Positions 24,566 through 36,462 are shown, numbered from the stretch's first letter. The stretch is DNA of 64,000 nucleotides from Mesorhabditis belari (GCA_958450365.1 CAUEEP010000754.1:1768001-1832000), one strand, 5' to 3'. The notes: a model not told the origin generated them from the sequence alone. Numbers and translations: made by a program.

Positions 24566-26429
24566 TCAATTTCATCAAATTCTACCAAAACTTTGCCAAA
24601 CTTTTTTCTAAATTTGTTAATTGAACCGTTTTTATTGAAAACTTTGTGAAATTAGTCATTTAGAATTTTTTAGAATTTTCTTTTTATCCTTTAGCCCAAG
24701 AAAACTGTAGTCCCCAAAAACAGCAATAATTTTTGAAGAGAAATCTTTCGAAGCAAACTTCGATGAACGTTTTGGATGTCACAGCTACGAGATTTCTGTC
24801 AATCTCCCCATTTCTAGCATTTCTAGCATTTCTAACATTTTCGAAAGATTTCTCTCATCGCTGACCGCCTCAACGGGTAGCCGAGCCCCCGACTCTAGTC
24901 GTTCCCGGGAATTCTGGGGAATTTCAGCTATTTCAGCTTCAAATCTGGAATACACACTTGAAATTTAGAGTCTAAAACTCTTGAAATTCCCCAAAGATTT
25001 CCAGCCCAGCATTTTCTGAAACTGTCAAATTCGTCTCCTTTTCGTTGGTGGCATTTTCCGTTGTGAGCATTTTTGTTTTTGTCTAGGTCAACCGTTTCTT
25101 TGGAATCCTAAACGCTGCCCATTTCTACCGTAGCCCCTCACCCACAAATTCGTCCAATCAGCGTTCACAATTCGACCATGAATCCCCCTTTAACCCCAAA
25201 ACCTTGCCATAAAAGTATTTCGTTTCAGAATGTCAAAATTCTCCCCCCCCCCCTCCCCAAATCCCTTTTCCCCAACACATTGCCACGCGCTTTTTTTAGT
25301 GCTAAACATTATTTATTCCATTCATTTCCCCATTTTTCTTTAGATTTCTATTTTGTGCCCCATAGTTACCGTAGCTTTCCCCAAATTTATCTTTCTACCC
25401 ATTAATTTATTTCATAAATATTGAGTAGCTCAAAAAAAGAACCAAATTGAGTGCACCAGAAAGGATGCGATTGTCAGAGTACAAAATACACATCTAAATC
25501 GATCGCACATCTAACTCGATCGAGAAAAAGGGCGGAACACGGGGGAAGGGAAAGCGGAAAAAGCGCCTTGGGCAAAACATGAGAAGCGCTAAATTTATGG
25601 AAATTAAGGGGAAATGTGTGTTCCAGGATTGACAAAAGTATAACAAAATTTGTTTTTTAATGCAAAGTCAGGACAAGAATGGGGGCTGAAGAACGCTTAA
25701 AAAAGTGCCTTCGACATACCATGAATAAGTGCAGAAAGTAGGAACATTAAATGAAGGTGTGCGTTCCAGGATTGACAAAAATTAAACAAAATTTGTTTTT
25801 TAATGAAAAGTCAGGACAAGAAGGGGGGCTGAAGAACGCTTAAAAAAGTGCCTTCGACATACCATGAAAAGCGCAGAAAGTAAGGACATTAAATGGAGGT
25901 GTGCGTTCCAGGATAAACGAAAATTTGTTGCAGAAGGCGGGATAAGAAAGGAGTGGGAAGAAATCCACCTCCACCTGATTCGCTCAAAAAGTGCCTTCGC
26001 TATAACGTAAAAAAGCACAAAAGTTAGCAAAACCAAACGCAAGGCTGTGTTCCAGAATTGACGAAGCTGACTCAGTTTGTAGCTACAAACTGATTCTCAG
26101 TTCGATAGTGGTGCGTTTGAAATTTTCCATCTTGAGAAGGCCAACTCACTCTTAAGCCTTAAAAACATTACTAGATCATTACGGCATTACTAGATCATCC
26201 CAGCATTACCAGATCATCACAACATTACCAGATCACGATCATGTGTTTGTGTGGGTGAAATTGATATATCTGATATGTGATATCTTTCAAGATAAAAGTA
26301 AATGTTTATCTTTTTTCTTTCTTTTCCCCCAAATCGATCATTCTCACAAATACGGGGCGAAATTTGGTGACTAAAAAGCGATTTATTTTTGAAATTAATT
26401 GATTATTTGACTTTTATCCAAAGAAATCA
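24566..26429. other. intergenic region, endophilin to Ly6-like gene
   Basis: A 1.9-kb gap. The first half is AT- and pyrimidine-rich with no credible ORF. The second half (25440-26070) is a reverse-orientation satellite block, followed by a short CATTAC(C/T)AGATCA repeat at about 26165-26235. Confidence 0.6.
25440..26070 (-). repeat. ~142-bp satellite, reverse orientation, intergenic
   Basis: Four units marked by TGTGTTCCAGGATTGAC or TGCGTTCCAGGA at about 25615, 25757, 25900 and 26045, with GTGCCTT(C/G) blocks between. Confidence 0.88.
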
Positions 26430-26948
26430 ATGAAATCTCTATTTCTATTCATTTTTGTTCAATTTGGTGAGCTATTGTAGCAAGAAATCGACTGAATATT
26501 GTTTGAAAGCTTTAGTTTTTGGGAATACAGTGAAACGGGGCGATGGACGAGGGGAAACGCAAAGTTTTCGTGAGTTTTTTCGAGTTTTAAGTTCAGATTT
26601 TTGAGAATTCTTGTCAATTTTCGAGAATTCTAGAAAGCTACCGTACTTTTCAATAGCTTTTTTTCAAGAAAACGTTCTCAGAATTGCAACGAGAAGTCGA
26701 ATTCGATGAGTTGACGACTCCGACAACTACGAGGAAACCGACGACAAGTAAAAGCTGGGAATTTTCAAGAATTCTTGTAAAATTCCAGCTGTTGACCCGA
26801 TGGTAGTCGATTTTGAGCGAACTGCGACAAGGGAAAGAGCAAGAGGTACCATTTTAGGCTCTCTGAAGATACGGTAGCTTTTCAGCTACGGTAGCCAGAG
26901 CCAGAGCCAGAGCTACGGTAGCCAGAGCTAGAGCCAGAGCTACAGTAG

Positions 26949-26991
<43 letters not shown>

Positions 26992-28620
26992 TACGGTAGC
27001 CAGAGCCAGAGCCAGAGCTACGGTAGCCAGAGCCAGAGCCAGAGCTACGGTAGCTTTCCAAAGCTATTGATGGCTCAGGATTAAGCTATCGTAACCCTGG
27101 AACATCAATAATCTCAGTATCCAATCGTTTCAGAGCCGAAAAAGCAAACTCCACAAGGCCCATTGATCCCCTACAATGATCCGAATGTGGTGGAAATTGG
27201 TGAGGATTTTCGAACTTTTAAAAATCGATTAGAATCTAATAAATTGATCGTCTTGAGACCTTTTGTAAAGCTTATTTCTAATAAAATTCAATATCGTTCA
27301 ATATCGTTCAATAAATTCATTAAATTTTAGCTTAAAGTTGATCAACTTCTGCAGCTAAGTTGGTCAACTTTGACGCAATTTTTCTAGAAATTCTAACAGA
27401 TGCTTACAAAACAAATTCAACTTTTCTTAAGCCAAATTTGATGAGGATTCTTTTAAAACCAATCTCGAGTCGTTCTGATCACTGGAAGTCGAGATATAGG
27501 CATTAAACTAAAATCACTCTTTCATCCGCAGAGCCTCCAGATTGTCATCTTCGATATATCACGATTTAGCTCCTTTACCTGATGTGGCTCCAAATGTAAT
27601 TCCTGGTCGAGAGGGAACGAATACGAGATTTGGTTCGTTTAGGTTTTCAGGGAAATTGGGAAGGGAAGGTTTTTCTTGTCCTAATGGACAGTACCCATGA
27701 GCCAATCACTTCCAATTTTCAGAAGGAAACGTTGGGAAAGATATCCCATCAATGGGTGTCGATGATCGTCCATCCCAACGAGTTGAATCGTGCTATTCTG
27801 GGTTCAGTGTGGTGAATACAGAGACAGTGGCCACTGGGAAAGAGGAGTGCGTTTAAAATATTTGAGACTATTCAATTTGAAACTAACTATAGCTCTAAAT
27901 TTCCTCTTGAAAACTCGTTAATTTTAGATGCAGTGAGATCACCGATATGTGTTACAACGCGACGATCACTGGGCCAGTCATTGGAACGATCGGGAAAGCC
28001 GGTTGTTCGACATCGAGGTGTAAGGTTTGAAGCTTTGAAACTTCTTTATTCATTCTACCGTAAGCTACAGTAGCTAGAGTAAGCTACAGTAAGCCTACAG
28101 TAAGCCTACAGTAAGCTACGGTCTACAGTTAACTACAGTAGTCTACAGTCTACAGTAATCTAGTTTCCCCAGTCTTCCCAGCTTTCCCAGTCTTCCCAGT
28201 CTTTCCCAGTCTTCCCAGTTCTCCCAGTTCTCCCAGTTCTCCCAGTCTTCCCAGTCTTCCCAGTCTTCCCAGTCTTCCCAGCTTTCCCAGTCTTCCCCAG
28301 CTTTCCCAGCTTCCCAGCTTTCCCAGTCTTCCCAGCTTTCCCATTTCTCCCAGTCTTTCCAGTTAGCGAACGCTGTGAACCGTTGCATGGACATCAACTA
28401 TGCCGGCTATCAAATCCATTTCTGTTGTTGTAACACCGGGAATTTATGTAATTCAAAGTATACAGTAAGTAACCATTTAAATCTCTCGATTCAAATCTTA
28501 AATCTCTCGATCTCTTAAATCAAAAGCGTTTTTCAGAATCTAAACATTATCGAAACTGGTATCGAGAAAGTGAAAGATGGGCTGAAATTTGTGGATAAAA
28601 TATTGGATGTTATCGGTTAA
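26430..28620 (+). CDS. secreted Ly6/three-finger (uPAR-like) domain protein
   Basis: Ten exons (26430-26466, 26531-26569, 26682-26747, 26789-26845, 27134-27199, 27534-27668, 27723-27846, 27928-28024, 28363-28464, 28537-28620) give 268 aa. The start MKSLFLFIFVQF is a short hydrophobic signal peptide. A low-complexity Thr/Pro/Arg linker (TTPTTTRKPTT) follows. The C-terminal half has ten cysteines ordered as in Ly6 folds: CYSGFSV, KEECSEITDMCYNATI, AGCSTSRC, NRCMDIN, then HFCCCNTGNLCNSK, the diagnostic CC..xxCN ending. The tail is amphipathic, not a clear GPI signal, so I infer a secreted rather than anchored protein. Exon 1 was chosen over a downstream ATG at 26544 because it supplies a signal peptide and makes every splice phase consistent. 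No precise orthologue was recognised. Confidence 0.8.
26880..27060. repeat. AGAGCC / CTACGGTAGC minisatellite in Ly6-gene intron 5' of exon 5
   Basis: Interspersed hexamer AGAGCC (about twenty copies) and the palindrome-like CTACGGTAGC (several copies), all within one intron. Confidence 0.85.
28146..28362 (+). repeat. TCTTCCCAG 9-bp array abutting a 3' splice site
   Basis: About twenty tandem copies of a pyrimidine tract ending in CCCAG, immediately before the genuine acceptor TCTTTCCAG at 28354-28362. Most units are 9 bp long; a few are 8 or 10. Confidence 0.9.
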
Positions 28621-29282
28621 AGAGGATAAATTCTTTATTCTTTCAGCAAATAACACAACCTGTAGAAATCACAAAATAAAAAAAATATAATAAAAAAAAA
28701 AGAAAAAGCGAAAAATAAAACTACAGTAACCCGCTGGCTAGGCTCACAGATAGGAAAATGTCTTGAAAAGTGGGTAATTCGAGTGATTTTTTGATTTAAA
28801 GGGTATACGGTAGAATCCCAGAGTATAGAAAATCAAGAAAATGGCACGAGAATGAAAAAAAATGAAAAATGAAAAAATGAAAAAATGAAAAAATGAAAAA
28901 TAAAAAAAAAAATTTTAAAAAATGAAAAATGAAAAATAAAAAAAGTCAAAAAAATAAAAAAAAGACAAAAAATAAAAAAAAGTCAAAAAAATCGTTTTCT
29001 AAAATACAGATAAACTACCGTAGTCAAAATACAAAAAATTTTCTAGACAAAGAAATACCGTAATCTGAAGAGTTCTAGCTTTTCTGTGACTTCCAGGATT
29101 TCCTTTTATGGGGCTAGGGTAGGGGGAAATGATATGTAAACAAGGGAAAAGCTTTCGATAAACAATTCTCATAGGGTTTGAGTCATTTTTGAGATTTCCG
29201 ACGGGAAAAAGTGACGATTTTGAGGAAAAGGCGACAATTTGCAAAAGAATTTACACATGAAAACAAGAAGAATCGAATGAAA
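28621..29282. other. convergent 3' intergenic region
   Basis: The Ly6-like gene ends at 28620 and the minus-strand transporter ends at 29283. It contains AATAAA-type signals near 28670-28720 and an A-rich AAAAATGAAAAA simple repeat at about 28850-28990. No gene seen. Confidence 0.6.
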
Positions 29283-32200
29283 TCACATCTCTTCACCATT
29301 TCCCTCATCACTTCCATCCAATAAATGCATCAAATCCAAGTCCTCAGCCGAAAATGAGCTTTTCGCTTTCGCTTTTGAAGCGATCAAACGGGAATGTTGT
29401 CTAGAAATTTGGGATTGTTGATTTTGTTGTTGATTTTGTTGTTGATTTTGAGTCGTTTTCATGAGTTTATAGGTTAAAAGAGAGTTTTGAGCTTTAAAAC
29501 AGACTCAGATCTCTTTGGAAGAGACCCAGATCTCTTTAAAAGTCTTCAAATCATTTTTTGAAGCTTTGAGCTTTAAAAGAGGCTCAGATCTCTTTGGAAG
29601 AGACCCAGGTCTCTTTAAAGGAGACCCAGATCTCTTTAAAAGTCTTCAAATCATCTTTTGAAGCTTTGAGCTTTAAAAGAGACCCAGATCTCTTTGGAAG
29701 AGACTCAGATCTCTTTAAGAGAGACTCAGATCTCTTTGGAAGAGACCCAGATCTCTTTAAAACAGACTCAGATCTCTTTAAAAGTCTTCAAATCATTTTT
29801 TGAAGCTTTATGAATGACTCTTTGAAGTTTATCTTGGTTTTACTTGAGTAAATAAAACTTTAGAAACTTTAAAAGCCTTCTAGAGAGTCTTAAAAGTCTT
29901 CTAGAAAGTCTTAAAGTCTTCTAGAAAGTCTTAAAAGTCTTCTAGAAGTCTTCTAGAAGTCTTAAAAGTCTTCTAGAAAGTCTTAAGTCTTCTAGAAGTC
30001 TTCTAGAAGTCTTAAAAGTCTTCTAGAAAGTCTTAAAAGTCTTCTATAACCAATAAAACATAAAAGCCTCTTCTTAAATGAAGAAAACATAAAAGTGAGC
30101 AGTGCGTTTCCCAAAAAAAAATCCCCCCAGCTTGGATTACATGCGGTAAAAAAGATTTCAATTGATTTTTTGAAGAGATTCGATTCATTCGAAGAGATTT
30201 AGATATAGATTTATTTTCTAGCTATTCTGGTACTAGCTTCTGGTACTAGCTTCTAGCTTCTAGCTACTTTGTGCTAATGTAAACATAAGCTTTCTAGCTG
30301 AATAGATAAAGATAAGCTTTGGCTTTGGCTTTGGATAATCTTTGAATCAATCAATGAAAAGAAAAATGAATCGAATCTGATCTGAATACCTTTTACATGC
30401 AAAATTGTCGGGAAGATATTGATAGAGATGACTTTTAAACGGTGAACGATCATGGAGTTGATTATAAAGATCATGGAGTTGATTGTGAGCATTGATTGTC
30501 ATAAGCTGATTGGTTGTCTCTTTGATGATCTCTTTGATGATCTCTTTGTGAGAGTGAGTGTCGAGGAGCCGTCAGAGCAGCGAAACGACCTCTCTCGAGA
30601 TGGATCGCGTTACTAGAATCACATCCAAATAAAAGACGACAAGTTTTGACTCACAATGATGTACAATGATGTACAATGATGTACAATGATGTACTTTGAG
30701 CTCCCAGAAATGCTAGGGATCTAATGCATTGAGCAGATGCTATGCCAGATCTCGTTTATTTCTAGAAAAGCATCAAGGAAACATTTCTAGTTTTACTTCC
30801 TGACAAAACTTCCTGACAGGAACGTTCCTGACAAAGGAACAAAGGGTGTTTGACTTTTAAACGGTGAACGCTTATCGGACAAATCCAATGCTTTCTTTGC
30901 TTTTGTTGAAGTTGAAGTTGAATGGTTGATCTATAAGGCTAAGGAGGAATTTCAGAAAATTCAGATTTGTCTAGTGGCATTTTTCTTGAGCAAAACTCTT
31001 TTCTAGCCATTGTATCGCATCTTCATCCCAATCAGTATCTTCTTCGACCTGTTTCATCTCTTCTTTCTTCTTCCTTCTTCTTCCTTCTTCTTCCTTCTTC
31101 TCCCTTCTTCTCCCTTCTCCCTTCTCCCTTCTCCCTTCTTCCTTCTTCCTTCTTCCTTCTCCCTTCTTCTCCCTTCTCCCTTCTTCCATCAACCTCTTCA
31201 CCATTTGAAGCCTCTTGAAAAACACTTGCTAACCAACGAGCCAACTTCTTTTCTGCCCGTGTAGCTTTTGAGGGACCTGTGGATTCGTTATCGGATTCGT
31301 CCTCGGATTCGACGAATTCGTCATCGATTGATCGTTCATCGATTCGACGAATTCGTCATCGACAAATCCATCGTCGTATAAACCCATCATCATCATTTCC
31401 GATAGGCGTTCACCGTTTAAAAGTCTCACACCCTCTTTAAAACGTTCCCTTCTGAGAGCTGACCAAATTGAGGATCTTTTATTTTTATGTTTTAAAGAAG
31501 CATGTTAGTCTAGATAAGTTTTTGGATAGTTGTAAAGGTTTTTGTTATATTCTTAAACTCAAATAAGTCTGTGGTTGAACAAAGAGAGAAAAGGAAGGCA
31601 AAAAAAGGGATCGGAAATGGGTTGAGGTGGAGAAAATTGGTCTAAAAGATGAGAAAAGCTTTGTAATCGAATTTGGAGTACTGTAGTTTCTCATCTTTTA
31701 GAAAACGCTTCAATACGATGAATACAATGTTCCAGAGATCCCTATTTTCTCTCTAAAGTTGAGATTTTTGGAACCAAGCCTGGGGAAACGGAAATTCTAT
31801 CAGAGTACTGATTACAGGGTTACTAGACTAACAGGATTACTGTACTGACAGGATTACTGTACTGGCAGGATTACTGTACTGACAGAAATCCTGCTTTCCT
31901 AGTGCTTTGTTTACAAGAAATTGCATGCTTCCCGAAAAGTTAGCAAAAAAAGAACTAAAGATAGAAAAAGAAAGAAGATTTAAAACCCGAATACTCGAAA
32001 ACCCGAACTAGATTCTTATCTAGATATTTCTGAATAACTAACCGATGTCGATTCATTCCGTGCAACGCTACTCCACCCATACAAACCAATAAACCGATGA
32101 GATTCACTCCGGAGATTTGATCGCCGTGAGCGAAATGAGCAAGGAGGAGAGTGAAGACCTCCTAGATCTACATTAGCTGAACATCTCAAGTTTAAGAACC

Positions 32201-35099
32201 TTTATGATGCCGAAGACGCTGAGTGTCATCCCTGAAGTTTGCACAAGGAGCAGGTATTCTGCAATCAGTAGTATAGAGATGAAAGGAAAAGCCAGCGCTA
32301 AGTCAGTCACTTAAGAAACCAACACTTAAGAACTCACTCTGAGCTTGGCTTAATCCTGTTCTTAGTCCTGTTCTTAGTCTTGTTCTTAGTCCTGTTCTTA
32401 GTCCTGTTCTTAGTCTTGTTCTTAGTCTTGGTCTTAGTCTTGGTCTTAGTCTTGGTCTTAGTCCTGTTCTTAGTTCTGTTCTTAGTCTTGGTCTTAGTCC
32501 TGTTCTTAGTCCTATTCTTAGTCCTGTTCTTAGTCTTCTGTTCTTGAATCCACCAACCAGCCAACTCCATCGATAGCGCGATCATTCCACCGATGAACAC
32601 TAATGCGAAAATGGTCAACGGTGCGTACTCTCCTTGATACACGAACGGATCAATCACGGACATTTTACTGCCTAGAATTTGCTTTATTTACTGCTTTCTT
32701 TATCTAGTACATTTTAGTATTTGCTAGTATTCTAGCATTTGCTATTTATCTATTACTATTTATCTATTTCCTATTTATCTATTAGCTTTATCTATTTCCT
32801 ATATCTATTTCCTATATTAATTTATTCCCCAACTCACCCTCAAACATTAGAATCAACGGTACAATCGGGATCAACATCCACGGTTGAACGTGAGCCACCA
32901 TGTCAAGAGGGTTTCTGATCGCGTGATTGTCCTCGCTAAAGAAATCTTTTACTAGCTGAAGATCGGAATGTCTTAGAATTAATGAATTTCTTGTATTGAA
33001 TGAATTTTAGTTCTAAATAATGAATTTTAAATAGCTTACTTTTGCATAACTAATTGTGAGACACTCCACCGAACACCCGTACAAGCTGCAGCTAGCTCAA
33101 CCAGTAGAAGACCTAAATCTCGCATTTAGAGCAAATAAATATTTAAAAATAAATAATTCGAATCTTTACGGTTATCGTGGGTTGATTTTACAAGCGATTA
33201 TCAAAAAAAAAGAATGATTTTTGCTTTTTATGATGGAAATCACGGTAAAAGACAATTTTTTTCTTTTGTCCTTTATTTTCAGATATTCAGGCAACAAATT
33301 GACTACTTTTCATTATTTTATCTGCTGGTCGGAATTTCATTTATTTCTTTATTTCATTCTTGTTTTCTGTTTTTGGCTTCAATATGGTTCCAATTTGGTT
33401 CGGATATGGTTCCAATTTGGTTCCAATACGGTTCCAATATGGTTCCAATATGGTTCCAATATGGTTCCAATATGGTTCGGATATGGTTCCAATATGGTTC
33501 CAGTATGGTTCCAATTTGGTTCCAATTTGGTTCGGATATGGTTCCAATATGGTTCGGACACGGTTCCAATATGATTTCTTTATGTTTCTTTCCATTTCTT
33601 TCCATTTCTCTCCATTTCTTTCCGTTTCTTTCCATTTCTCTCCATTTCTTTCCATTTCTTTCCATTTCTTTCCATTTCTCTCAAGTTACGTTGCTAATGT
33701 TCTTTTTTAGATAAAATGCAATCGTACAACGATCTTTGGCGATTTGATGAAAAGAGCGCCATTTTTTTCCTCATTTATCATGGAGTATCATTGCACTGAT
33801 GTCTTCAAGGTCATGAAATGTCACTTTAACACAAAGGAGAAGCTTGTCGATGGGAATGCGTTCGTTGTCGGAACAAAAATGACTTCGAAAGAAAGCACAA
33901 AAGGATTGAGAGACACAAATTTGGATATCAAACTTGGATATCAATTGGCTCCTCATTGGCTTCTCATTGGCTTTCCATTTTGGACACATGGTCAAGTCCA
34001 TTCGACTCTGGACAGACAATCAGACAACTATCAAATATACGATCCAAGAACTTGATAAAGGAGTTGATAAAGAGCTTGATAAAGAGACAGTTGTGGAATG
34101 GAACAATTATTTTCAACAGGTATGCCTTTTATCCCAATTTCTATTTAAAAAGCAAAAATCATTCCATCCTCGATAATCGTAAATATTCGATAATTCTTTT
34201 ACCGGTTAAATCCAATTGTGAGGATCGCCAAGTGAAAAGGAAAAGACCAGAAGCGATAAAAGCTGCTTCCATACCCAATGAGATTCGCCATCTGAAAGTA
34301 CTAGGTAATTGAACGCAAAGTTCAGCTTTATTTAGTTTAGCTTTATTTGGTTAACAAGGCTTCAGCAAATATTTGAACAGCTTATTTCATATTCCTTTTT
34401 CCAACTCACTTTTCCAATCTCAACAATAACGAGAAAGCGACGATGAAGAGAATTCCGCTTGATTTGGCCATTGTATACAAAGAAACAGTTACATATTCCA
34501 ATGCCCAATTCGATAATCCGATATCAAGTGAGGCACAGATACCAATTGGGGCAAGCCATCGGAGCTGAATAATTGGAAATTCCAAAGATCTAATTTTCCT
34601 ATTTTCCCGGTATCTTTTACAAAAAATTTTGCAAGCGCTTTTTTCGGCGTTGACTTCGAGTGAAAATTACGCGTCTTTTTCGGGTTTTTTCGCTTTATAA
34701 CGGAATTTTTGGACAATCTGGATGTCACTCGATTTATCTGCCAATTTTCTATTTTAGATTTGGTCGTTTTGATTGAAAATGAATGACTGAATGCTAGACG
34801 GTGTGAGTTCAGAGTGTTCTTCTTCTTCACCTGTTCTTTCCACGACAATCGCACCCTTCTTGGTCCGCACAATTCGCAGAGAAAACGGATAAATATCGCA
34901 GCTCCATACTTGATCAAATAATGACCACAAACGACCATCAGCGGGAATTTGTAGTTCTAGAATTGAATGGTTAATGGTGATACTTAGTTTTTCGTTTACA
35001 GCAGCCTTCAATTACCTTCAGTAGCCATTTCTGATAAAAAGTCAATCCGATACTCAATGGATAATATAAAGCAGCGATGGCCAATATCCGAATAATCAT
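29283..35099 (-). CDS. SLC35C2-type nucleotide-sugar transporter
   Basis: Multi-pass Golgi/ER membrane transporter of the EamA/TPT fold; SLC35C2 proteins modulate fucosylation, including of Notch. Ten exons on the minus strand: 35016-35099, 34831-34956, 34410-34564, 34203-34291, 33040-33112, 32838-32935, 32558-32671, 32200-32258, 32043-32161, 29283-29400; 344 aa. Family signatures in order: YYPLSIGLTFYQKWLLK, LDIGLSNWALEYVTVSLYTM with KSSGILF, GVRWSVSQLVMQK, RNPLDMVAHVQPWM, TSGMTLSVFGIIK and EVFTLLLAH. The tail SAEDLDLMHLLDGSDEGNGEE matches the acidic SLC35C2 tail. The last intron (29401-32042) is 2.6 kb and holds another coding-like segment (separate entry). Introns also carry several minisatellites. 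Confidence 0.93.
29500..29800. repeat. GAGACCCAGATCTCTTT minisatellite
   Basis: About a dozen imperfect copies of a ~19-bp unit containing AGATCTCTTT, in two higher-order blocks separated by AGTCTTCAAATCATTTTTTG. Lies in the last intron of the SLC35C2-type gene. Confidence 0.85.
29870..30050. repeat. AGTCTTCTAGAA minisatellite
   Basis: About ten imperfect copies of TCTAGAAAGTCTTAAAAG in tandem, in the same intron. Confidence 0.85.
30971..31450 (-). pseudogene. acidic coding-like segment with frame-breaking duplication
   Basis: Read leftward from a TCTCAG near 31452 the frame gives RERFKEGVRLLNGERLSEM, then YDDGFVDDEFVES. A 35-bp tandem duplication (GATTCGACGAATTCGTCATC at about 31303 and 31338) then shifts frame. 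In the shifted frame text continues EDESDNESTGPSKATRAEKK, LARWLASVFQEAS, a purine-rich GAAGAAGG run (31060-31195) and, in another frame, DTDWDEDAIQWLEKSFAQEK before a stop at 30971-30973. Removing one copy of the duplication would join the first two blocks. The acceptor at 31452 is phase 2, matching exon 9 of the surrounding transporter. It could be a broken alternative 3' end, a nested gene, or a pseudogene. Confidence 0.4.
31060..31195. repeat. CTTCTTCC / CTTCTCCC polypyrimidine repeat
   Basis: A pure pyrimidine tract of TTCTTCC and TTCTCCC units on the plus strand, open in several frames on both strands because of its composition. Confidence 0.85.
32340..32540. repeat. CTTAGTCCTGTT minisatellite
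   Basis: About seventeen copies of a 12-bp CTTAGTC(C/T)TG(T/G)T unit inside the SLC35C2-type intron immediately after exon 7. It extends the exon 7 frame as KTKNRTKN if not spliced, an artefact of read-through. Confidence 0.85.
33375..33690. repeat. ATGGTTCCAAT and CTTTCCATTT minisatellites
   Basis: Two adjacent arrays: 12-bp ATGGTTCCAAT(A/T) or ATGGTTCGGAT units (33375-33565) followed by TTTCTTTCCATTTC (33580-33690). Both lie in the transporter intron between exons 4 and 5. Confidence 0.85.
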
Positions 35100-35514
35100 T
35101 ATTGAATCAGGAAATCAATCGAAAATGGTAGGATTTTCAAATTCAAACCATTTTCAGCTTTCTTTCTAAAATTGACAAGCGATTGGAAGGGAATAAAGGA
35201 AATGTTCTTCTGTCAAAAATGGAAATGAAATTGGAATTGTTCTTTCTCGTTGTACTGCCAATGTTACACGTGCAAATGGGAGGATTAGAGAGAAAAAGGG
35301 AAAAAAAAGGAGACAGTGCCTTTTTGGGATAAAAATTCTCTTTTCTCATTCCAAATATCAAACTTTTCAATCAATTTCGATGTTTTCTATGGTAAAAGAA
35401 AGGGGAATTATTGTTCTCTGGAACTATAGAATAGACTAGACTATAGAATTTCATAAGCTTTGAGAACGGGCATGGAATGTTCCTCAATTACTGTAATGTT
35501 TAGTGCTTAATAGA

Positions 35515-35975
35515 ATGGATTACTAAAATGGATTAATAGAATGGATTAATAGAATGGATTAATAGAATGGATTACTAGAATGGATTACTAGAATGGATTA
35601 TTAGAATGGATTACTTGAATGGATTACTTGAATGGATTATTTGAATGGATTACTTGAATGGATTACTTGAATGGATTACTTGAATGGGTTACTTGAATGG
35701 ATTATTAGAATGGATTATTAGAATGGATTACTTGAATGGATTACTTGAATGGATTATTTGAATGGATTACTTGAATGGATTACTTGAATGGATTACTTGA
35801 ATGGGTTACTTGAATGGATTATTAGAATGGATTATTAGAATGGATTACTTGAATGGATTACTTGAATGGATTACTTGAATGGATTACTTGAATGGATTAC
35901 TTGAATGGATTACTTGAATGGATTACTTGAATGGATTACTTGAATGGATTACTTAGAATGGATTATTAGAATGGA
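35515..35975. repeat. 13-bp minisatellite GAATGGATTACTT
   Basis: About 34 copies with TTACTT, TTATTT, TTATTA and TTACTA variants arranged in blocks. The order of variants repeats itself (for example around 35630-35700 and 35760-35840), showing a higher-order duplication of about 120 bp. Confidence 0.9.
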
Positions 35976-36260
35976 TTACTAAAAGTCTCTAGTCAGATTT
36001 ATGACAAAGGTTAGCGCAACATTCGGATCGTTGGCAGATTAAATCAAAATTTCCTCAAAAACCGGCTGAATTTCGCTATCTTTGCGCCAAATCTTCCGTT
36101 TTGATCAAAAATTGAGCTTTTTCGTGGCTATGAGTAAATTCAGAATTGAAAAAACAAGTTTTACTGTCTTTTCTAAAGCATGTTCATTTTGTCGAGAAGG
36201 CGGTTACGATAAAAAGTGCTATAGAAAGCACTGAGAAGAGAAGGTCGAAAAATCAAGATG

Positions 36261-36445
36261 AAATTTCGGGGTAGGCCAATTTCCGCAATTCGCCATAACT
36301 TTCTTCTAAGTCAGCCAATCTTTATGATTTTGATGTCATTTTGTAGATCTCAATAAGTGCAACAAAATGACATCAAAATCATAAAGATTGGCTGACTTAG
36401 AAGAAAGTTATGACGAATTGCGGAAATTAGCCTACCCCGAAATTT
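36261..36445. repeat. 84-bp-arm perfect-type hairpin
   Basis: Arms 36261-36344 and 36362-36445 are reverse complements with very few mismatches, separated by only 17 bases (AGATCTCAATAAGTGCA). The arms begin AAATTTCGGGGTAGGC. If transcribed it would form a long double-stranded RNA stem. Confidence 0.88.
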
Positions 36446-36462
36446 CAAAACAAGATCTATCC

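Noticed and set aside
26544..26569. Alternative start MDEGKRKVF for the Ly6-like gene
   Set aside because: It gives no signal peptide and needs a non-consensus AAG acceptor; the 26430 start gives both a signal peptide and canonical splice phases.
32334..32557. C-terminal extension KTKNRTKN of transporter exon 7
   Set aside because: This is read-through into an intronic minisatellite; splicing at 32558 to 32258 restores the family sequence ELAEYLLLVQTSG.
33214..33714. 166-codon plus-strand frame (WFQYGSNMVP repeats)
   Set aside because: It is a translation of an intronic 12-bp minisatellite; open frames exist on both strands because the period is a multiple of three.
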